NCBI GenBank assembly: GCA_964579725.1
Contig: CAZOHG010000003.1
Span: forward strand, 1-64,000
Direction: 5' to 3'
DNA length: 64,000 nt
Source of the DNA: CAZOHG01 sp964579725
Lineage (GTDB): Bacteria > Zhuqueibacterota > JdFR-76 > BMS3Abin05
The position numbers and the translations under genes are program-made. Below, in pieces: positions 26,364 to 34,599 of this stretch (the first letter of the stretch is position 1; each line of letters begins with the position of its first letter). The notes beneath the pieces were generated by a model. That model made no database searches. It had not been told where the DNA came from and worked only from the letters and a program-made list of their open reading frames with translations.

Positions 26364-27278
26364 ATGTCTGATTGGACAGATTTTATTGAAGTCGCACGCA
26401 GCATTCGGCAGGCCGTTCTGCCGGTGTTCGGGACGCGGGCTGGCAAACAGCTCGCAGGCGTAGCCGAAAGCGGCGACGCCACCTTCCGTTTGGACGAGAT
26501 TGCCGAGCACGCCCTTCGAGAGGCGCTGTTGGCCCGAGAGCTTCGAGTGGCTTATTATTCGGAAGACCGCGGTGTGGTCAATTTGCACCCCTCTCCCGAC
26601 TATTTTCTTTTGGTCGATCCCATTGACGGTACGCGTCCGGCGGCCTGCGGATTTGAAATGGCGGTGGTGTCGATTGCGGTAGCACGCCCGGTACCCAAGC
26701 CGCGTTTTAAAGACATTCTGGCCGGGGTGATTGTTGAAATCAAAACCGGAAACACCTTTTTTGCAGATGTAACCGGAAAACTGTTGCTGCCGGAAGGACA
26801 GGTTCTGAACTTGTCGAAAAGCGCAGATTTGACGCGACTTTTTTGGAGTTTTGATGTTGTGGGACGGCCGGTGACTTCACTTTTTGAGATTTTGGCCGAT
26901 TTAATTGAAGGCAGCAGCGTCAACGGAGGCGCCTTTTTGTGGAACAGCGCGGCTTACTCTCTAACCCGATTGCTGTTGGGCCAATTAGATGCCTACCTCG
27001 ATGTGGGGGGCAAAATCCGAACAGAAGTTGAGGCGGCAGAGGTTCTATTTCGCAAGGCCGGCCACGGACGAATCATTGGATTGTTTCCCTACGATGTGGC
27101 GGCCGCACAGTTTATTGCCTCGCAGGCCGGTGCCGTGATTTCAGACGCCGCCGGGCGGTCGTTAGCGGACATCCCGCTTATTCCTGAAAAGGAAGGGGAT
27201 ATTTTATCGCTGGTGGCTGCTGCTAATCGGGAGCTCCACGAGAAGCTGATTTTTTATCTCCAGCGCCACCCGGCCTAA
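26364..27278 (+). CDS. Inositol-monophosphatase-family phosphatase
   Basis: The 304-residue protein has the metal-binding DPIDGT motif (with RPA instead of the more common aromatic residue after it), an upstream Glu-Asp pair in YYSEDRG, and the C-terminal substrate/metal motif PYDVAAAQFIASQAG. These mark the magnesium-dependent, lithium-sensitive phosphatase family that includes inositol monophosphatase, fructose 1,6-bisphosphatase of the archaeal kind and CysQ. Substrate cannot be told. Its place directly after the sugar isomerase gene suggests a sugar phosphate. Confidence 0.82.
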   Translation: MSDWTDFIEVARSIRQAVLPVFGTRAGKQLAGVAESGDATFRLDEIAEHALREALLARELRVAYYSEDRGVVNLHPSPDYFLLVDPIDGTRPAACGFEMAVVSIAVARPVPKPRFKDILAGVIVEIKTGNTFFADVTGKLLLPEGQVLNLSKSADLTRLFWSFDVVGRPVTSLFEILADLIEGSSVNGGAFLWNSAAYSLTRLLLGQLDAYLDVGGKIRTEVEAAEVLFRKAGHGRIIGLFPYDVAAAQFIASQAGAVISDAAGRSLADIPLIPEKEGDILSLVAAANRELHEKLIFYLQRHPA

Positions 27279-27287
27279 GAAAAAATG

Positions 27288-27316
27288 TTGCGAATAATCG
27301 GTGAATTTCGTATGTT
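27288..27316 (+). promoter_or_regulatory. Promoter of the metK-ahcY operon
   Basis: TTGCGA at 27288-27293 and TATGTT at 27311-27316 are spaced by 17 bases. The predicted start near 27323 gives a leader of about 80 bases before metK. Confidence 0.5.
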
Positions 27317-27322
27317 TTAGGC

Positions 27323-27404
27323 AAATTTTCGGAAGACCGAGAGAGAAAACCTTCTTCTTTCCGGTGCGAAAGCACACCCTTATTGAATAATGGAGGAATT
27401 TTTC
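27323..27404 (+). promoter_or_regulatory. Structured leader of metK, possible regulatory RNA
   Basis: The leader can form two hairpins that share bases. One pairs ACCG at 27336-27339 with CGGT at 27362-27365 and extends through a purine/pyrimidine stem. The other is GTGC-GAAA-GCAC at 27364-27375, with a GNRA tetraloop. They cannot both form completely. A SAM-sensing element would make sense upstream of metK and ahcY (the SAM-Chlorobi motif is known from such operons in a related phylum), but I do not recognise a known class here. Confidence 0.25.
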
Positions 27405-28535
27405 ATGGCTCGAACATTGTTTACATCGGAATCGGTAACGGAAGGGCATCCGGACAAGGTAGCCGACCAGATTTCCGACGCTGTTTTGGATGCCATCATG
27501 GCAAAAGACCCCTACGGCCGCGTGGCGTGCGAAACCTTTGTCACCACCGGGTTGGCCATGGTAGGTGGGGAAATTACAACGGATTGCTACGTGGACATTC
27601 CCAGTCTGGTGCGCGATGTCATTCGGGACATCGGCTACACAGACGCCACATTTGGTTTTGACGGCAATACCTGTGCCGTTCTGACCACTATTGACCAACA
27701 ATCCCCGGACATTGCGTTGGGCGTAGACAAAGCCGGCGCGGGCGATCAGGGCATGATGTTCGGGTTCGCTATTCGCGAAACGCCGGAACTCATGCCGCTT
27801 CCCATTGTGTTGGCACACCGCCTCGTGCGCAAACTGGCGGACGTCCGTAAAAGCGGAAAAATCCCGTATTTGCGCCCCGATGGAAAATCCCAGGTTACCG
27901 TGGCTTACGAAGACGGTAAACCGGTGGAGGTCACGACCGTTGTGGTTTCGACTCAGCACGCACCGGACGCTTCCCACGAGGAAATTGAAAAGGATGTCAT
28001 CGAAAACATCGTGCTTCCGGTGATTCCCGAAGAATATCTCAAAAACAACGTTTCTTTTCTCATTAACCCCACGGGGCGTTTTGTGCAAGGCGGCCCCCAC
28101 GCAGACACCGGTTTAACAGGTCGGAAAATTATTGTGGACACCTACGGCGGTTATTCCCGCCACGGAGGGGGCGCCTTTTCGGGAAAAGACCCGACGAAGG
28201 TGGACCGTTCGGCTTCGTACGCCGCGCGCTACATTGCCAAGAATATTGTGGCGGCCGAACTTGCGGACAAATGTGAAGTACAATTGGCGTACGCCATTGG
28301 AGTGGCCGAACCGGTTTCCATCCACGTGGACACATTCGGGACAGGTAAAATGGCCAATGAGGAGTTGGTCAAGCGCATTCGGAAGAATTTTGACCTAACT
28401 CCGGCAGGCATTATCGAATCTCTCGATCTGCGGCGCCCGATTTACCGAAAAACAGCCGCTTACGGTCATTTCGGCCGTGAAGAAAAGGGATTTACCTGGG
28501 AATTAACGGACAAAGTGGACGAATTGCTGAAGTAA
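27405..28535 (+). CDS. metK: S-adenosylmethionine synthetase
   Basis: The 376-residue enzyme makes S-adenosylmethionine from methionine and ATP. Signatures are SVTEGHPDKVADQISDA at the N-terminus, the GAGDQGMMFG hexapeptide region near residue 115, and GGGAFSGKDPTKVDRSA near 256, the phosphate-binding loop. The length is typical. ATG 27405 has GGAGG 8 bases upstream. An earlier in-frame ATG at 27390 would overlap that ribosome site. The next gene, adenosylhomocysteinase, follows after 22 bases, so production of SAM and disposal of its product are co-transcribed. Confidence 0.97.
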   Translation: MARTLFTSESVTEGHPDKVADQISDAVLDAIMAKDPYGRVACETFVTTGLAMVGGEITTDCYVDIPSLVRDVIRDIGYTDATFGFDGNTCAVLTTIDQQSPDIALGVDKAGAGDQGMMFGFAIRETPELMPLPIVLAHRLVRKLADVRKSGKIPYLRPDGKSQVTVAYEDGKPVEVTTVVVSTQHAPDASHEEIEKDVIENIVLPVIPEEYLKNNVSFLINPTGRFVQGGPHADTGLTGRKIIVDTYGGYSRHGGGAFSGKDPTKVDRSASYAARYIAKNIVAAELADKCEVQLAYAIGVAEPVSIHVDTFGTGKMANEELVKRIRKNFDLTPAGIIESLDLRRPIYRKTAAYGHFGREEKGFTWELTDKVDELLK

Positions 28536-28557
28536 CGAAGAGGGAAAGGAGATAAAT

Positions 28558-29817
28558 GTGGATTACGATGTCAAGGATCTGGCCTTAGCAGACGAAGGAA
28601 AGCGCCGCATTCTGTGGGCAGATGGCGACATGCCTGTTCTGCGGGCCATTCGTGAACGATTTGAGAAGGAAAAACCGCTGGCCGGAAAGAAAATGTCCGC
28701 CTGTCTGCACGTGACGGCTGAAACGGCCAATTTGGTGCGCACCCTCAAGGCAGGAGGAGCCGATATTTATCTCTGTGCTTCCAATCCCCTCAGTACGCAG
28801 GATGATGTGGCCGCTTCATTGGTGCGCGATTTCGGGATTCCGGTTTTTGCGATTAAAGGCGAGGACCGGGACGTGTATTACAGTCACATCGAAAAGTGTG
28901 TGGATCATCAGCCGGTCATTACAATGGATGACGGGGCGGATTTGGTTTCCGATATTCACGCCAAACACGGCGAAATGGCTTCCCAAATTTTGGGCAGCAT
29001 GGAAGAAACCACCACAGGTGTTATTCGCCTCCGGGCCATGGAAAAGGACGGCGCGCTGAAGTTCCCGGTAATTGCAGTCAACGATGCCGCCACCAAAAAC
29101 TTGTTTGACAATCGTTACGGAACCGGTCAATCGACCATTGACGGCATCATTCGGGCGGCCGACGTTCTGATCGCCGGAAAAATATTCGTGGTGGCGGGCT
29201 ACGGTTGGTGCGGAAAAGGTGTGGCCAAGCGGGCAGACGGCATGGGAGCAAAAGTGGTGGTCACGGAAGTTGATCCCATTCGCGCTCTTGAGGCTGCCAT
29301 GGACGGATTTTGGGTCATGCCCATGGAAGAAGCCGCTCAAATCGGGGACGTTTTTGTCACGTTAACGGGCGATATTCATGTGCTTCGACCGGAGCATTTT
29401 GAGAAAATGAAAGACGGTGCTATTGTGGCCAATTCGGGGCATTTCAATGTGGAAATCGACATCCCCGGTCTAGAAAAAATGGCCGCGGAAATTCATCGGG
29501 GCGTGCGCAATTTTGTCGACCAGTACGTGCTGCCCAACGGTCACAGAATTCATCTTCTTGCCGAAGGGCGCCTGGTTAATCTCTCCGCTGCCGAAGGGCA
29601 CCCGGCCTCCGTCATGGATATGAGCTTTGCCACACAGGCGTTGGCTTCCGAGTGGGTCATTCAAAATCACGGCAAGCTGGAGGCAAAGGTGTACAAAGTA
29701 CCTCAAGAAATTGAAGACTGGATCGCCCGACTCAAATTGGATTCCATGGGGATTGGAATTGACACTCTGACCAAAGAACAGAAAGAATACCTCTCTTCCT
29801 GGACGATGGGTACCTGA
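28558..29817 (+). CDS. ahcY: Adenosylhomocysteinase
   Basis: The 419-residue NAD-dependent enzyme splits S-adenosylhomocysteine into adenosine and homocysteine, relieving product inhibition of methyltransferases. HVTAETANLVRTLKAGGA and CASNPLSTQDDVAASL are in the substrate domain, and VVAGYGWCGKGVAKRADG is the NAD-binding loop. The short length and the C-terminus YLSSWTMGT resemble the thermophile/archaeal type rather than the longer enzyme ending in Lys-x-x-x-Tyr-Arg-Tyr. The start is GTG with AAAGGAGA six bases upstream. The overlapping ATG at 28556 leads to a short out-of-frame peptide. Confidence 0.96.
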   Translation: MDYDVKDLALADEGKRRILWADGDMPVLRAIRERFEKEKPLAGKKMSACLHVTAETANLVRTLKAGGADIYLCASNPLSTQDDVAASLVRDFGIPVFAIKGEDRDVYYSHIEKCVDHQPVITMDDGADLVSDIHAKHGEMASQILGSMEETTTGVIRLRAMEKDGALKFPVIAVNDAATKNLFDNRYGTGQSTIDGIIRAADVLIAGKIFVVAGYGWCGKGVAKRADGMGAKVVVTEVDPIRALEAAMDGFWVMPMEEAAQIGDVFVTLTGDIHVLRPEHFEKMKDGAIVANSGHFNVEIDIPGLEKMAAEIHRGVRNFVDQYVLPNGHRIHLLAEGRLVNLSAAEGHPASVMDMSFATQALASEWVIQNHGKLEAKVYKVPQEIEDWIARLKLDSMGIGIDTLTKEQKEYLSSWTMGT

Positions 29818-29881
29818 AGCTAAAAAATGGGTTTTAGGAAAGGATTCCGATTACCCAGATGAAAAAACGAGTAAAAAAGCG

Positions 29882-29927
29882 AAAAAACCGGCTTTTCCCA
29901 AAATAACTGGGAATTGTCCGGTTTTTT
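29882..29927. terminator. Rho-independent terminator after ahcY
   Basis: An outer stem AAAAAACCGG with CCGGTTTTTT encloses an inner TCCCA/TGGGA stem, giving A-run, stem and T-run. It lies 65 bases after the ahcY stop and could work in either direction, although only plus-strand genes end here. Confidence 0.82.
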
Positions 29928-30095
29928 CTGTTTTGTAACGGCTTGATTTTTAGTGGAAAAAATGAACTTTTTTTAAAAAGCGAAAATTTCAATTAATTTA
30001 CCGCTATTTTGTCCGATATATGGAATGGTGCGAAGTCATTTCCCTCTAAACAAAAGAAAGCACAAATTCTTGGAGTTAAATAGAGACGACAGCAT

Positions 30096-32132
30096 ATGAA
30101 AAGAAGAACGTGGCGAATGGCAGGGGGAATCGGGGGAAGTCTTTTGGCGGTTTTGGTATTTTTGACGGGTTGCTCCATTAAATCTCCGGAAGCGCCCCAA
30201 TGGGATGTACACGTCGCCATTCCGCTCATCGACACTACCCTGACCGTCGGCGAATTGCTGGACAGCACCAAAAACGTTTCTATTGATTCCGCCGGGTTGT
30301 TAGGTTTTACGCTTGACCAAACCTTGGATCCTTTTCGTGTGGGCGAAAATCTCAGCGTCAAAAATATTTCCGAAAATTTTGACGTTTCCCTCGGCGACAT
30401 CCGAATCGATTCTCCCGGAAAACAATCGACCACGGTGCAATTTGCTGCCATATACCCGGCGTCTGTTCTTTTGTCAGGGCAAAATGTGGAACTACCGGCG
30501 TTTACCTTTGGCCTTGACACCACCGAAATTCCTCCGTTTGCCGATTTTGAATCCATATTGATCAAGGAAGGCCGCGTTGACGTGAGTTTGTACAATCGAC
30601 TTCCGGTACCCATTGACGCGGGTTTGCAGGTGCAATTACTCGATTTTAAGACCGACACGGTTGTTGTTTCGGCTACCACTACCCAGGCAATTCCTCCCGG
30701 AAGCTTTTACTCATTGACGTTTCAATTGCAAAACAAACGCCTTCCCGGACACCTTGCTTTTCGGTTAACGGGCAGTTCGGCAGGAAGTGAAGGAAAAAAG
30801 GTGTACGTGGACGCCGGCACTCAGGGCGTGGATCTGGACATTTCCGTGTCCGATATTGTGGCGGTGGAAGCGCGCGCCAAAATACCCGATCAGGAATTTT
30901 CGGATGTAGATTACGCAACACTCAGCGATTCCATTCTTGTCACTGAAGCCGATGTCGAATCGGGGAGCATTACCTTTACCATGCAGAATCGGCTGCCGCT
31001 GGACCTGGATCTGGACATTAAATTGCTCAGCTTTTTCTCTGCCTCGGGAGACACCTTTCAGGCGCATCTTTCGTTGAGAAGGGGGGAAGTTATTCAACAA
31101 ACCTACAATTTAGGCGGGTACCGGTTTAAACCGACCCGTACGGCGGAGGGTGCGCGGGTTCTGTTTCGTTGGAAAGCCCGGGCATTCGGTTCCGGAGATC
31201 AAATGATTACGATTCATTCCAATGACGGCGTGGCGCTGGCCGTGGACATCCCCCAATTGGTTTTTTCCAAACTTTCAGGGATTCTAAATCAGGTACATTT
31301 CAATTTGGATCCCATGACCACAAAACTGGATCTGCCGGAAGGATTGGACGGGCTCGCGTTCGAAAATGCCCGCCTGGAGTTGATTTTGAGCAATGGCGTG
31401 GGCTTTCTTATTCAACCTACACTGAAAATCGTAGGGAAAAATTCCCACACAGGTCAGGAGGCTGAGATCGATCGAAGCGTGACCATCCAGCCGGCCGGAA
31501 CCATGCCCTCGATCAATCGAATTGTTTTGGACGGGCCCGAAGTTACCCGGTTTTTAAATGTGTTGCCGGATGAGATTACGGTTTCGGGTTCAATTGTTTT
31601 GGGAGACGGTCAGACCGAATCCACGGTTTACGGCACGGATGAAATTAATGCCAAAGTGAAAATTAGCATTCCCGTCAGCCTGAAATTCCCGGACCAATCA
31701 CTGACAACCGACGTTGCCAATGTGGAAATCGATTCCGAGGCGCAGGCCCAAATCCAGAATAATTTGCAAAGCGGGCGTTTGCACGCTGAAATCGGCAATC
31801 ATCTGCCGCTGGGTGCAACTGTCACCCTTTACTTCAGCGGTCTGGACACCAATGTGTACGAATCACCCCAACTGACTATTGGCCCGATTTCAGTAGAACC
31901 CGGCCAGCGGCAGGACAACGGGCAGGTGGTTCAGGAAACGGAAAGTACCGTCGACGTTCAGTTGGATCACGAACAGCTTCAGATTTTTGCCTACCCCACC
32001 GTGTATTTGGGGACGAAAATCAGCGTACCCGGTTCCGGCGACAAATTTATTCGCGTGTACGGGAGCGACTATCTTTCGGCGAAAGCCTACGTGCAAATTG
32101 GTTACCATGTGAATTTTGAGGATGAGAAATGA
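30096..32132 (+). CDS. Large lipoprotein of unknown function
   Basis: The 678-residue protein has a lipoprotein signal (residues 8-26, FLTGC then SIKSPEAPQWDV). The mature chain is strand-rich with alternating hydrophobic residues and no catalytic motif. The repeated pattern of a phrase such as NRLPVPIDAGLQVQLLDF (near residue 168) and NRLPLDLDLDIKLLSF (near 302) shows internal duplication of a beta-sandwich unit, with a later related one at NHLPLGATVTLYFSG. It is probably an outer-membrane-anchored structural protein. The stop overlaps the next gene's ATG by four bases, so it is likely a partner of that membrane protein. Confidence 0.75.
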   Translation: MKRRTWRMAGGIGGSLLAVLVFLTGCSIKSPEAPQWDVHVAIPLIDTTLTVGELLDSTKNVSIDSAGLLGFTLDQTLDPFRVGENLSVKNISENFDVSLGDIRIDSPGKQSTTVQFAAIYPASVLLSGQNVELPAFTFGLDTTEIPPFADFESILIKEGRVDVSLYNRLPVPIDAGLQVQLLDFKTDTVVVSATTTQAIPPGSFYSLTFQLQNKRLPGHLAFRLTGSSAGSEGKKVYVDAGTQGVDLDISVSDIVAVEARAKIPDQEFSDVDYATLSDSILVTEADVESGSITFTMQNRLPLDLDLDIKLLSFFSASGDTFQAHLSLRRGEVIQQTYNLGGYRFKPTRTAEGARVLFRWKARAFGSGDQMITIHSNDGVALAVDIPQLVFSKLSGILNQVHFNLDPMTTKLDLPEGLDGLAFENARLELILSNGVGFLIQPTLKIVGKNSHTGQEAEIDRSVTIQPAGTMPSINRIVLDGPEVTRFLNVLPDEITVSGSIVLGDGQTESTVYGTDEINAKVKISIPVSLKFPDQSLTTDVANVEIDSEAQAQIQNNLQSGRLHAEIGNHLPLGATVTLYFSGLDTNVYESPQLTIGPISVEPGQRQDNGQVVQETESTVDVQLDHEQLQIFAYPTVYLGTKISVPGSGDKFIRVYGSDYLSAKAYVQIGYHVNFEDEK

Positions 32133-33388
32133 GAGTCACCCGATTCATCTTTCTTGCTCTGTTGGTGGTAGGGATTTGGGGGGCTGTGACGGTTCGAGCA
32201 CAGGGGCTTATTGCGGGACGAAGTACGGCACTGGCGAATGCGTACACGACCATTGCACGGGGGATTGACGCACCGAGCTGGAATCCCGCTAACCTCGCCC
32301 TGAAAGGCAACCCTCGTTTTGAATTGGGTTTGGTAGGCGTAGGGATTCATGTGAGTAATAGCACCTTTTCCAAACACTTTTACGATCTGTACAACGGCAA
32401 ATATCTTGATGATTCCGACAAGCAGGATATTCTCTCCCGCATTCCGGATTCGGGGCTACGCCTTGTGGCCGACACGCACCTTCAAGCCCTTGGCTTTGCC
32501 TTGCACAATTTTGCCCTTACCTTTTCTGTGGTTTCAGATGCCCGTTTTGCTTTTAACAAAGAATACATGTCCCTTGTGCTCAACGGACTGGATTTTGGTA
32601 AGCGCTACAATCTAAGTGGCAATCAGGGAGAAGTCTTAGGCTACGGAAATATTACACTCAGCGTGGCGCACGCCTTTCCTGCCCCCTTTGTGCAAAAAGT
32701 GGCAGTGGGAGCCAATTTTCGGTATTTAGTGGGCGTCGGAACGGCGCGAATCGACAAAATGCAGGCGGAATTTGTCAATACGTACAAAGGCTATGCCAAC
32801 GGTGAACTCCTGGCTACCTACGGACTTTTGGGGCGGGGAATGGCGTTGGACCTGGGGGCGGCCACCCAGTACGCCGGTTGGACGGCCGGAGTGGCTTTTT
32901 CCAATTTGTTGGGCTCCATTAAATGGGTGGGCCAACGAGGATCGTATTTTGCGTCGTTTCGGACGCTGGTTGCGCTAAATGCGTATGCGTTAAGTCAGGT
33001 GGACGGCGATTCCGTGGCCCATGTGGACACCTCTACCACCGAAATTCCCGCTTTTTCAACCCGACTTCCTGCCGAAATGCGGATTGGTGTGAGTCGAAAG
33101 CTTGGCTCCTTTCTCATCTCAGGAGATTACCACCAGGGCTTTAGTCGCCGACCGGGTGTTTCGCCTCGTCCTTTTCTCGCCCTGGCGTCCGAGTGGCAGG
33201 GAGTGGGTTTTCTGCCCTTGCGAGCCGGTGTGAGCCTGGGCGGCCCTTACGGATTTTCCTCGGCCTTCGGTTTCGGCCTCTACCTGGGGCCGCTCAAGTG
33301 GGATTTGGGAGTCCTGTTCCCCGGTGCTCTCTGGCCGAGTTTTGCAAAAGGGATCCAGTTGGGAACCAATCTAAATCTGCGATTCTGA
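32129..33388 (+). CDS. Predicted outer-membrane barrel protein, PorV-like
   Basis: The 419-residue product has a signal peptide ending AVTVRA before QGLIAG, giving an N-terminal Gln. GRSTALANAYTTIARGIDAPSWNPANLAL resembles the PorV/FadL-like segment of two other proteins in this window, but with a long insertion after it. The chain is rich in short amphipathic strands and ends in NLNLRF, an aromatic terminal residue suited to BAM-dependent insertion. It overlaps the upstream lipoprotein gene by ATGA. A joint envelope complex is inferred, and its cargo or role is unknown. Confidence 0.72.
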   Translation: MRVTRFIFLALLVVGIWGAVTVRAQGLIAGRSTALANAYTTIARGIDAPSWNPANLALKGNPRFELGLVGVGIHVSNSTFSKHFYDLYNGKYLDDSDKQDILSRIPDSGLRLVADTHLQALGFALHNFALTFSVVSDARFAFNKEYMSLVLNGLDFGKRYNLSGNQGEVLGYGNITLSVAHAFPAPFVQKVAVGANFRYLVGVGTARIDKMQAEFVNTYKGYANGELLATYGLLGRGMALDLGAATQYAGWTAGVAFSNLLGSIKWVGQRGSYFASFRTLVALNAYALSQVDGDSVAHVDTSTTEIPAFSTRLPAEMRIGVSRKLGSFLISGDYHQGFSRRPGVSPRPFLALASEWQGVGFLPLRAGVSLGGPYGFSSAFGFGLYLGPLKWDLGVLFPGALWPSFAKGIQLGTNLNLRF

Positions 33389-33522
33389 CAGGAGCGAAGG
33401 GTTCAGAGGGCTTGTTTTTCAACGGAATGGGGCCTGCGCGAATATTTCTCGGGTGAAGACCAAAGTGCCTCCGGTTTTGGGGAGTTGTCCCTTGCCCTTT
33501 TTCGGGAAAAGATTGGGAGCAC

Positions 33523-34599
33523 TTATTTTCTGGCCCGAATGAGCAAAGCGGCGCCCACCAGGGCGAAAAAGAAATCACTGAACCAGGCGGCCCAAAAAGG
33601 ACTCCAAACACGGTCGTGTCCCAGCGACTGTGTGATTTTAATCATTCCAAAATAAATAAACACAATGATTAAACTAATGCCAAAGCCGAGAGCGGGGCCG
33701 CTTCGACGCGTGGAGGCCGCCAGAGGAATCCCCAACAGGACGATGATTAAATTGGTGAAGGGGAAAGATAATTTAAATTGTAAATCCACCAGCCATTTGG
33801 TCGGATCGACTCCCGCTACGCGCATTTTGTGAATGAAACGGCGTAGTTCGAAATAGTTCATTTCCTCCGGCTTTTTTTGAATTCGTGCCAGGTCTCTGGG
33901 CAAAAAGGAGAAGGTCAGATCGTCTCGTTTCTTAAAATGGGTCAATTCCTCCCGTTCTCCCGTAAAAATGCGCTGGTAGCCGTTCAACAATTCCCAGTGA
34001 TCCTTTTTCCAGACCAATTTGTCGGCGTCAATTCGTGCCACAAGTCGCCCGGAGCGATAGGTTTGAATACTCACCTGGTGCGCTACCTGTTTGGTGCCGT
34101 CGTACAGGCGAACAGTAACGCGTCGATTTTTTCCCTCTAAAATGGTCAGGTTGCTCCGCCGGTAATAAACCGAAGGGGGAATTTTATCCAAATAAATGCG
34201 CTGGATGTCCAATCGGGCACGGTTTGCCCGGGGAACGAGCGATTCATTAAACGCCAATGCGCCCAGACTTACGCAAAACCCAATAACAAGCAGCGGCAAG
34301 GCCACGCGGTACAGGCTAATGCCCGTGGATTTCATGGCGGTAATTTCGTTGTAACGGCTCAATTGCCCGATGGACAGCAGGCTGGAAAGCAGCATGCCCA
34401 CGGGCAAAACCAGCGTGAAAATCGTGGGCAAATAATCGAGGTAATATTGAATAACGATAGGGTAAGGAACGTGTTTGTCAATGAAGCGATCCATGTTTTC
34501 AATTAAGTCGACCAAAACAAAAATCGCGACAAAGGCGATTAAGGTAAAAAGCAGCACATTCAGAAATTGCCGGGAAATGTAGCGGTCTAAGATTTTCAT
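33523..34599 (-). CDS. lptG: LPS export permease LptG-type (YjgP/YjgQ family)
   Basis: The 358-residue inner-membrane protein has the LptF/LptG layout: membrane helices at about 13-33, 55-80 and 97-117, a periplasmic beta-jellyroll region (roughly 130-250) and three C-terminal helices. NEITAMKSTGISLYRVALP is the conserved coupling-helix region. With LptF and the LptB ATPase it extracts LPS for transport to the outer membrane. Its start overlaps the upstream family member by four bases. Assignment of F and G within the pair is by convention only. Confidence 0.88.
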   Translation of the reverse strand: MKILDRYISRQFLNVLLFTLIAFVAIFVLVDLIENMDRFIDKHVPYPIVIQYYLDYLPTIFTLVLPVGMLLSSLLSIGQLSRYNEITAMKSTGISLYRVALPLLVIGFCVSLGALAFNESLVPRANRARLDIQRIYLDKIPPSVYYRRSNLTILEGKNRRVTVRLYDGTKQVAHQVSIQTYRSGRLVARIDADKLVWKKDHWELLNGYQRIFTGEREELTHFKKRDDLTFSFLPRDLARIQKKPEEMNYFELRRFIHKMRVAGVDPTKWLVDLQFKLSFPFTNLIIVLLGIPLAASTRRSGPALGFGISLIIVFIYFGMIKITQSLGHDRVWSPFWAAWFSDFFFALVGAALLIRARK

